Source: Deltaproteobacteria bacterium
GTDB taxonomy: Bacteria > Acidobacteriota > Thermoanaerobaculia > Multivoradales > JAHZIX01
Assembly: GCA_022601195.1 (NCBI GenBank)
Contig: JAHZIX010000035.1
Location: 62,001 to 126,000, forward strand
Length of the DNA: 64,000 nucleotides
Direction of reading: 5' to 3'
Positions 1 to 9,900 of the stretch are shown here, piece by piece. The notes beneath the pieces are model-generated. The model saw only the letters and a program-made list of their open reading frames with translations, was not told the DNA's origin and did not search any database. Position 1 is the first letter of the stretch, and each line of letters starts with the position of its first letter. A program made the position numbers and the translations under genes.

Positions 1-2
1 AG

Positions 3-905
3 CAGATTATCCAGAAGGCCCTTATGGAAGGGCGAATTCAAGCTGGTTCCACGGTCATTGAGTCCAGCTCCGGCAATATGGCCATCGGATTGGCCCAAGC
101 GAGCATCCTTTATGGACTGAAGCTCGTCTGCGTCGTCGACGCCAAGACCAGCGCCCAGAATCTGCGAATCCTCAAAGCCTACGGCGCCGAGATTGAATAT
201 GTCGCCGAGCCCGATGCCCTGACCGGTGAGTTCCTCCCAGCGAGGATCGACCGAGTTCATCGCCTCATGAAGCAGATTCCTGGTAGCTACTGGCCGAACC
301 AGTACGGCAATCTCACCAACTCCCGAACTCACCTCACTTCGACGATCCCGGAGATCTTCGAGGCCGTCGAACAGCTGGACTTCCTGTTCTGTGCTTCCAG
401 CACCTGCGGAACGGTTCGGGGAGCCGTCGATTACGTTCAGGAACAGGGCTTGGAGACGAAAGTGATCGCCGTCGACGCCATGGGCAGCGTGATTTTCGGC
501 GGCGAGAAGGGGCCCAGGTTGTTGCCCGGTATGGGAGCGGGGTTGAGACCACCCCTGTGTCCTGTCGAGAGGGTGGATGGTGTTGTCCAGGTTTCCGACC
601 TCGAAAGCGTGGTGGGTTGCCGTCAGCTGTTGCGGCGAGAAGCGATCTTCTGTGGGGCGTCCTCCGGCGGCGCAATCAGCGCCGTCCGCAAGATGGCTGA
701 AGCGATCCCATCCGGCTCGCGCTGCGCCGCGATCTTGCCGGACCGAGGCGAGCGCTATTTGGAGACCGTGTTTGACGATCAGTGGGTACGAGATCAGTTT
801 GGAACCCTCGAGCTAGAAGGGCCTCAGCCTCTTTCCAGCTTTCGTTTGCCGCCCGTGGAACCTGCCGCTACAGAAGGCCCTCTGGCCGCAAAGGCAAGTG
901 CGTGA
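3..905 (+). CDS. sbnA: SbnA-type N-(2-amino-2-carboxyethyl)-L-glutamate synthase (5' end cut by window)
   Basis: A PLP enzyme of the cysteine-synthase fold. SbnA joins O-phospho-L-serine and L-glutamate; SbnB then oxidises the product to release L-2,3-diaminopropionate (Dap). Seen: the substrate loop ESSSGNMAIGLA, an SbnA-like YWPNQYGN stretch, the phosphate-binding STCGTVRG, DAMGSVIFGG, CGASSGGAIS and the C-terminal PDRGERYLETVFDD. The frame is open to the left edge, so the ATG at 24 is internal; roughly 45-50 residues, including the Schiff-base lysine, lie outside the window (estimate from family length). The similarity is to SbnA rather than housekeeping CysK/CysM, especially in the VIFGG and PDRGERYL segments. 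Its stop overlaps the start region of the first NRPS gene, so it is probably the precursor-supply gene of the cluster. No sbnB partner is visible; it may lie just upstream. Confidence 0.88.
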   Translation, partial: QIIQKALMEGRIQAGSTVIESSSGNMAIGLAQASILYGLKLVCVVDAKTSAQNLRILKAYGAEIEYVAEPDALTGEFLPARIDRVHRLMKQIPGSYWPNQYGNLTNSRTHLTSTIPEIFEAVEQLDFLFCASSTCGTVRGAVDYVQEQGLETKVIAVDAMGSVIFGGEKGPRLLPGMGAGLRPPLCPVERVDGVVQVSDLESVVGCRQLLRREAIFCGASSGGAISAVRKMAEAIPSGSRCAAILPDRGERYLETVFDDQWVRDQFGTLELEGPQPLSSFRLPPVEPAATEGPLAAKASA

Positions 906-948
906 TCTTGGTTCTTTTCTTTTGGGTTGTTCAGGGGGACTTGAGGTA

Positions 949-3900
949 ATGGGCGTCGATTCCTATATCGCTGCGCCAAGGCCTCGGGTCGGGGATTTCG
1001 AGCTCCGAACTTGCGGAGACGAGAGGGTGCTCGAGGCTCGGCCTCTTTCCCTGGCGCAACAGAGCTTGACCCTCATAGATCCACCCCGTGCTGGCTTCGG
1101 GACTGGCTTGGAGAGCGATGAGTTTCACGTCTCGGTGAGGTTTTCAGGTCCTCTGGACTTAGAGATCCTCGAGCAAGCCCTATCGGCCTTGGTGGGCCGC
1201 CACAGAATACTGCGGAGCCGTTTCTACTTGCGTCGAGAGCAGTGGGTGCAGCAGGTCCAGGAGGAGATGCCTTGGGTGCTGCCGGTGGTGGATCTTAGCT
1301 CTGTTACTTCTCCGAAGAATCTCCGACCTCCAGAGTCGGCAAGCTTCGACTTGCCAGGCTCGAGGTCTCCTGGCCTGGATCCAGTGAGCGGGTCCGTCCT
1401 TCTGGGCAGGGTCCTTCGTTGGGGTCGACACCACCACGAGCTTCAGCTAAGCCTCCACCGAATCGTCTGTGACCTAGAGTCCATCAGAGTGTTGATGGCA
1501 GAGCTCGCGACTTTCTACAACGCTCTCGGTGGCGCTGTCCTTCCTGGCGCTGTCTCCGATGCTGGCTCTGGTGTTGTCTCTGGTGCTCTTTTTGGGGGTT
1601 CTCGGGGCAAAGCAACAGCCCCGCTGCAGGAGCTACCGGAGCTACCGGAGCTACCGGTGCAATACGGGGACTTCGCTGAGTGGCAACAAGGCTGGTTACC
1701 GGGGCCCGTGCTCGAAGAGCAAACATCTTATTGGCACCGACGCCTGGGAGACTCGCTGGAACCCCTCGAGCTTCCCCTCGATCGGCCCCGGCCAGCTCGG
1801 CGGGGAAGAAGGTTGCGCCGACGATCCCGGCGGTTGCCGGTTCCTCTGCCGCGGAAGCTTCAGAGCCTAGCCTCCAGTGAGCGTGGCAGCTTCTTCATTC
1901 ACCTCTTGGCCTCCTTCCAGATGCTGCTCTCGCGGTGGACGGGCCAGTCGAGAATCGTCGTTGCCTGTTCCATCACCCATCGACAGAGCGAGGACACCCA
2001 GCGGTCGATCGGGCCCTTTGCCAATACCTTGCCTCTGTTGGCAGATCTGTCGGGAGACCCGCGGATAGAGGCCGTTTTGAGGCAGGTCGAGAAGGAGATC
2101 ACCGCAGCCCTCCAGCACCCGGACGTGCCCTTTCGTCAGCTCTCTCGGCAGTTGGATCCAGCCAGCGGCTCTCACCGCCCTGCACTAGCTCAAGTGAGCC
2201 TCGAAGTCGATCGACGGACGGGCGGTCCAGTGGAGTTTTCCGGTGTCGAGGCCCACCCGGTCGAGCTCCCTTCGGACCTGGCTGAAATCGATCTCTCCTT
2301 GGCGGTCAGCGATTACCAGGGAGAGATCGCCGTGGCCCTGCGGTACGACGCGACTCTCTTCGACCCAACGACGGTGGGCCGCTTGGGTCGATCTTGGGGG
2401 ATTCTGTTGGCGGCGATGATGGAGGATGCGGAGCAGCGCCTCGGGGACCTTCCCGTCCTCGATACGGCTCAGCGTCAACAGTTGGTGACTCAATGGAACG
2501 ATACCGCCAGTTGCTATCCGGAAGAGTCCCCTCTCCATGAGCTTTTCGAAGCTCAGGCGAAGCAGACGCCGGAAGGGCTGGCGGTGGTCTCGGGGCAGGA
2601 GAGCCTCACTTACCGAGAGCTCGATATTCGGGCCAATCGGGTGGCGACGGCTTTGCGGCACCAAGGAGTGGGCACGGAGAGTCTAGTAGGCCTTTGCGTG
2701 GAGCGTTCCGCGGAGATGATCGCAGCGATCTTGGGGATTCTCAAAGCGGGCGGTGCCTATCTGCCCCTGGACCCGGAATATCCTGCGGAGCGCCTTCGCT
2801 TCATGATGCAGGATGGTGAGTTGAAGGCCCTGCTGGTGGGGAAGGGGCTACGGCCAGCCCTGCCAATGTCCGAGGCCCCGGTGGTCGAATTGGTCGAGGT
2901 TCTAGAAGACTCTCGCGCTGGCGCTCCTACCGCTCCTGCGGCAGGAAAAGAGCCCGCCCGGGGAGGGGAGACCCCATTCGCTCCCTCCGCCGGAGCCAAC
3001 CGGCTGGCCTACGTGATGTACACCTCCGGCTCCACCGGGCAGCCCAAAGGCGTAGCGGTGACTCATCGCAGCATCGCTCGCTTGGTGCTGCACACCAACT
3101 ACCTAGATCTAGGGCCCTCAGATCGAGTGGCTCAATTGGCTACTGCCTCTTTCGACGCCATCACCTTCGAGGTTTGGGGAGCTCTGCTGAATGGGGGAGC
3201 GGTGGTGATCGTTCCCCGACAGGTGGCTCTGGACCCGCTGCGCTTTTCCCAGCATCTCGAGGCTCACCGAGTGACGGCCATGTTTCTGACCGTGACCTTG
3301 TTCAACCAGGTCGCTCAGGTGGCTCCAGAGGCTTTTTCCCGAATGCGCTACCTGCTCTTCGGTGGCGAGACGGCGGATCCTCGCTGGGTGCGCCGCGCTC
3401 GGCAAGTGCCCGGCCTAGAGGTGCTCGCCAACGGTTATGGCCCCACCGAGTCGACGACCTTCGCGGTAAGTCATCCGGTTCAGGAGGTGCCCGAGGGGGC
3501 AGCGCGGGTTCCCATTGGGCGGCCCATTTCGAATACCACCTCCTACGTGGTGGATCGCAGGGGTTCCTTGACGCCTCTGGGAGTGACCGGTGAGTTGGTG
3601 CTCGGCGGGGCAGGCCTGGCCCGGGGATACCTGGGACGACCCGCTCTGACCGCCGAGAGGTTTGTACCGGATCCCTTTTCTTCCCTGCCCGGGCAACGGC
3701 TTTATCGAACCAGCGACCTCGTCCGGATGACCGGGGACGGCACCATCGATTGCCTCGGGCGAGTCGACCGCCAGGTGAAACTTCGGGGTTTCCGCATCGA
3801 ATTGGGGGAGATCGAGACCGTGCTGCGGGGCCATGAGGCGGTCAAGGAAGCTCTGGTGCTGGTTCGACCCACGGAAACGGGTGACCGCCAGCTGGTGGCC

Positions 3901-6900
3901 TATTGGATCGAAGAAAACGAGTGGCCCGGAGAGGCAAGGGAGAGTGTGAAGGCTGCGGACCTGCGATCTTGGCTGACCCATCGAATGCCGGAATACATGG
4001 CTCCGGCGGCCTTTGTCCGTTTGGAGTCCTGGCCCCTCAATTCCAGTGGCAAGACCGACCACAGTGCCTTGCCTTCACCGCGGGAAGCTCTCGACCAGGA
4101 CCCAGACTTCTTTGTGGCGCCCCGCAGCTCCTCGGAGAAGACCCTGGCCCGGTTGTGGAGCGAGGCCTTGGGACTTCAGAAGATCGGCGTCCACGACAAT
4201 TTCTTCGAGCTCGGTGGCCACTCTCTGGTAGCGATGCAGGTCATTTCGAGGCTTCGAGAGGATTTCTCCACGGAAATCTCCCTGGCAGCTCTCTTTGAGG
4301 CGCCAACGGTGGCCGGCTTGGCGGCGTGGCTGGATTCGGAAGAGGCCAACGCTCCGGAGTCGGCGGATCGCGTCACGCTCCCCTTGAAAGCTTCCGGCGA
4401 TCTGGAATGGCCCCTTTCCTCATACCAGCAGAGCCTGTGGTTGGAGGAACAACGGGCGCCGGGAACTTCGTCGTACAACGTGGCCCTGGCAGCCACTTTC
4501 CACGGCGCGCTGGATGAGACAGCCCTAAGGTGGAGCCTGAATCGTCTGGTGGCTCGCCACCAGGTGTTGCGAGGCAGATTCGAGCTTCGAGACGGTGAGG
4601 CGGTGCAGGTGGTGGCATCCTCGGGGAAAGTCTTGCCCCAGGTTTCTCCCGAGGGCTTTTCCGGGGACTTTCCCTTGCGCACTGTCGACCTGCGAACCTC
4701 GGCGAACGAGGGGACCCAGGAGGTTCGGGAGCGTCTCGACGAGGAGATCTACCGGCCTTTCGATCTCGCCGAGGGCCCCCTTTGCCGCGGCGTGTTGGTG
4801 CAGCAGACAGAGCAGCTGTGGCATCTGGCTCTCGTGTTACACCACATCGTTTCCGACGGTTGGTCTTTGAAGATCCTGGTCGAGGAGGTCGAGGCGGACT
4901 ACGAAAGGTACCGGCGGGCTGGCGACACAGGTCCAAGCGACACTGCTGCCGGTAACCCTACTCCCAGCAGCCAAATTCCCGAGGACACACCGCTTCCCCT
5001 TCAATATGGCGACTTTTCCCGCTGGCAGCGCCAGCGCTTGGAAGAAGAGATCGCTCCGGCCCATATGGAGTTCTGGCGTTCCCGGTGGGAAGATCCACCG
5101 CCGCCTCTGGACTTACCCACCGACCGGCCCCGGCCACGGCAACGCAGCCGTCGCGGCGACCTCTGCCGCATCGCCGTATCGCCGGATCTCGAGAGTCGCC
5201 TGCGCAGCCGGGGGCAACGTCGGGGGCTGACCCTTTTCTCCCTTCTCCTGTCGTCCTTCGCTCTAGTGCTACAGCGGCTTTCCGGACGCCTCGATATCCC
5301 CATCGGCGCCCCGGTGATGTGCCGCAGCCGGCCGGAGCTGGAAGGGCTGATCGGCTATTTCGTCAATACTCTGGTTCTCACCCTGTCGCCTCGGCGGTCT
5401 CCCACGGTGCAGACTTTTCTGGCAGCGGCCCAGGCGGAATGGCTCGAGGCGGATGCTCACAAGGAGGTTCCCTTCGCAGACTTGGTGAGCCTGCTCACCC
5501 CGCGGCGGGAACTCTCCCAGAGCCCTCTTTTTCAAACCATGTTCGCCTTCGACAGTGGTCTGGTGAGGCCTCCGCGCTTCCCTGGGGTGCGCTCCGAGCT
5601 CTTGGAAGTCGATAGCCGCAGCGCCAACTTCGACCTGACATTGGTGGCCTCCGAATCCCAGCAGGGCCTCGCCCTATCTTTGGAGTACGACCTCGATCTA
5701 TTTGATACCAGCACCGCGGAGCGCATGCTCCAGCGAGTGGCTGTCGCTCTGGAAGCAGTGTCCGCTGAGGAGGATTCCCCCATCTCTTCCCTGCGGCTTC
5801 TGGCCCCCGGGGAAGAGGCTCAGCTGATTCAGGAATGGTCCGGTGAGGGTGCCTTGGTGCCGTCCGGGGAGCCTCTTTCCATAGATGTTCAGCAGGGCAG
5901 TGGCCTTCAAAAAGGCAGTGGTCTTCAGGAAGGCCATGGGCTCCAGCAGGGATTCCAAGCCCAGGTGCAGCGGAATCCTTCGGCCATTGCCTTGGAAGAT
6001 GCCCAAGGGACCCTTACCTACGGCGAGTTGGATCGCCGTTCGCGGTCCTTGGCGGCGCACTTGGTGGAGCTAGGGGTAGGGCCGGACCAGCCGGTAGGTC
6101 TACTGCTCGAGCCCGGTCGAAATGCCTGCGTGGCGGTTCTGGCCATCCTCGAGGCTGGTGGTGCCTATTTGCCGTTGTCCCCGTCTTTTACTGATCGCCG
6201 TCTGCTGGAGATTTGTCAGCAGGCCTTTCAGGGTCCCTCGGAGGGTCCAACGGTGTCCGTGATGGTGATGGAAGAGTCTTCCCGGGGTCGGCTGAGTCTG
6301 CCGGGGCTTTGTGAAGTGGTGGCTACCGCCGACTCGACGAGTCCCAGCTGGAAGGGGGCCGAGGCTTCTCAGGGACCGGCTCTACTGTCGGAGCACCAGA
6401 CCGCCTATGTGCTCTTCACTTCCGGTTCCACGGGACGGCCCAAAGGGGTTCCCGTCTCCCATGGTGCCGCTAGCGCCTATCTCCATAGCGCGGTGCAACG
6501 CTTTCAGCTCAGTGCCGAAGACCGCTTCCTGAATTTCACTTCTTTGAGCTTCGATCCCAGCCTTTTGGAGATCTTTGCTACTTGGCAGGCGGGTGGAACG
6601 GTGGTGTTGCCGGATCCGGCCATGATGGGGTCTACGGCTCGTTTTCTCGACTATTGCCATCGTCATCGAATCACCCAGCTAAATTTACCGACCGCTTTCT
6701 GGCATCAGGTGGTGTCGGGGCTGGAGGCTGGGCAGCGCTTGCCTCCCAATCTGCGGCAGGTGGTCATCGGCGGCGAGGCCGCCCTCCAGGGGAAGGTTGC
6801 GGGTTGGTGGCAGCAAGTTTCGCCCCAGGTCTCCTTTTTCAATGCCTATGGGCCCACGGAAGCCGTCGTAGAGGCGACCGTAGCGGACCTCTCCTCGCCT

Positions 6901-9900
6901 CGCCCGGATGGTCACATTCCCATTGGCACTCCGACCACCGACAACAGCGCCTACGTCCTCGATAGGGAAGGTCGGCTAGCGATTGCCGAGGAAGTAGGAG
7001 AGATCCACCTTGGGGGCAGCCTGGCCCGCGGTTACCTTCACCAGCCGGCGCTGACGGCCGCGAGCTTCGTGCCACATCCCTGGAGCAACCGGCCCGGTGA
7101 GCGCCTGTATCGCTCCGGAGATCTGGGGCGCTGGCAGGGGAGCGGAGAGTTGCTCTGTTTGGGCCGGCGAGATCAGCAGATCAAGGTACGAGGCTTTCGG
7201 GTGGAACCGGGGGAGATCGAGGCCGCCCTGGAATCCCACCCCGCGGTGGCCCAGGCAGTGGTGGTGCCCCACCAGGCACCCGGGGAAGGCAGCGGCGCCA
7301 TGAGGTTGGCCGCCTATTGGACTCCCTCCCAAGGAAGCGGCGAAGGGGTGGCGGTATCGGAGTCCCTTCTTCGTAGCTTCTTACAGATGACCTTGCCGGA
7401 ATACATGGTTCCAGACAGCTTTACGCCCATGGTGCACCTGCCCATGAGCGCCAGCGGCAAAGTGGATCGCCTTCGCTTGCCGGATCCGCCTGAGCGAGCC
7501 CCTTCGGGAGACTCGATCGCCGCTTCCCTGACTCCCTTGGAGGAATCCCTGGCAGCGCTCTGGCGAGAAGTCCTGGGTTGCGGCCCCGTCCAGAGCCAGG
7601 ATGATTTCTTCGCTTTGGGTGGCGACTCCTTGCGGGGTATGAACCTGCTCAGTCGGGTGCAGCGAGTCTTTGCCGCGGACCTAGGTCTGGCCCAGCTCTT
7701 CGAACACTCGACCCTCGGGGGCCTGGCCCTGCTTCTCGAGTCGTCCTGGGATCTTCACAGTCCTCCTCCTTTGGTGCCTGCCGGCGAGGAAGACTCCCGT
7801 CAACAGCCCCTTTCCTTCGCCCAGGAGCGCCTGTGGTTCCTCGAACAGCTAGAGCCGGAGACAGCGGCCTACAACGTGCCGCTGTTGCTTCGCCTGGAAG
7901 GAGATTTGTCGGTGCCCCGTCTCGAGGAAAGCTTGAGGTCCATCCTCCGCCGTCACCAGGTACTGGCCAGTCGCATCGGCCAGCATCAAGAGCAGCATCA
8001 AGAGCAGCAGCAGGGGCAGCATCAGAACAAGAGGTTTCAAGAGATTCTTCCACCGGCCCAGCTGCGCCACTGGAGTTGCCCTCTCGTGGAGGCCAGCGGG
8101 CTGGACCAAGAGGCCGTGGAGGAGCTGGTGGCGAAGGAAATTTGGCAGCCCTTCGATTTGGCCCAAGGGCCCCTCATGAGAGCGCTCCTCTTGCGCCGAG
8201 GCCAGCGCCATCACTTGTTGGTGCTCACTTTCCACCACATCGCCTTCGATGGGGAATCCGTGGGGCCTCTGTTGGCCGACCTAAGCGCCTTCTACGGTGT
8301 TGCTAGCAGCACTTCCCTTTGCAGCACCGCCGCTAGCGAAGAGTCCTCCTCTCCTGGCGAGTTGACTGCTCTTTCCGAGTTGGCTGGCGACTTACCAGCC
8401 GAGCCGCAGCCGTTGGCGATTCAATATGCGGATTTTGCCCGCTGGCAACGACAGTGGCTGACCGGCGAGGCGCTGGAGAAGCCTCTGGAGCATTGGCGTG
8501 GTCACTTGAAAGGGGCTCCTGGACTCCTCGAGCTACCGACGGACCGGCCGCGCTCGAAGCGACCCAATCCTCGGGGCCAGGAGGTCGATCTCGCCTTGAC
8601 GCCGGAGGTCGGTGCGGGACTACAGCAGTTGGCGAGGGAGGGTGGAGTGACCCTGTTCATGGTGTTGCTGGCCAGCTACCAGCATCTCCTGTGGCGCTTC
8701 AGTGGGCAGCGGGACGTGGTGATCGGGTTTCCCGTCAGTCACCGTCGCCAGCCCCAGCTGAAGCCTCTCCTGGGAGCCTTTATCAACACCTTGTCTTTGC
8801 GCACACAAGTCGAGCCCGCCGAGAGCTTCGTGGACCTGCTGGCACGAGTGAGAGAAGTCATGGTGGCGGGGCTGAGATTTCAAGACCTGCCCTTCGAGCT
8901 GCTGGTGCAAGATCTGCAACCGGGTCGGGATCTCGACCATACGCCCCTCTTTCAAGTCAGTCTCCTGCTGGAGCAACCCCTTCCCGGTGCCATCTCCCTT
9001 GGTCCGGTGCGAGGGATTCCCCAGGACGTCGCCGATCCCAGGTCGAAATTCGATCTCACCTTGCGCATCAGCCACCAGGGGGAGGCCTTGGAAGGCGCTC
9101 TGCGCTACCGCAAAGATCTGTTCGACAGAACCACCATCTCCCGTCTGGCAGCCCGCCTCCAGGCTACTTGGAGGGGAATCCTGGAGAATCCGGCCCAACC
9201 CTTGGCGAACCTACCGGCGATGCCCCGGTCGGAGCGCCACCAATTGGTGACGGAATGGGGCAGTTGGGAGTCCCCGCAGGACGGTTCCTCTTGGCAGTCC
9301 TTCCCGGCGCGAGTCGCCGCCTGGGCTCGTCGCTGTCCGGAGGCCTTGGCGGTGAAATGCGAAGGGGAAGCCTGGTCCTATTCTCAGCTTCATCAACAAG
9401 CTCGGCGCCTCGCTTTGCGGCTACGGTCCGCCGGGGTCCGAACAGAAACTCCCGTGGCCCTTCATTTAGAGCGTTCGGTGGACGCGGTAGTGGCCCTTCT
9501 GGCGGTGCTGCAAGCGGGAGGGAGCTTCCTGCCTTTGGATCCCGAAGCCCCGGCTCAGCGCAAGGTGGACCTTTTGCGGCGGGCCGGGGTTCGGTTGTGG
9601 ATCGGTGAGCTGGACGAAGAGCTGGAGAAAGGGGCACCGGAGCTGCTGCGCTTGTCTCCCCGTGATCGCGCCGGCAGGCCGAGCCCAAAGCCGTCCATGG
9701 AGGATGGGCCGAGCTTCGAGAACCCGGTAGCGCCGAATCAGTTGGCCTACTCCATGTTCACGTCCGGGTCCACGGGGCGGCCGAAGGGAGTGATGATCAC
9801 CCACGGCCAACTGGCAGCCTATTTGGACGGCGTGGCGACTCGCTTGGTTCTACCGCTGGGTTCCTCCTATGCCACGGTGTCGTCGCTGGCAGCAGACTTG

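Noticed and set aside
8454..9608. Open plus-strand frame of 384 codons inside the first NRPS gene
   Set aside because: It lies wholly within the C3-A3 coding region in another frame, has low-complexity Gly/Ser/Arg composition and no family motif; a shadow of GC-rich coding DNA.
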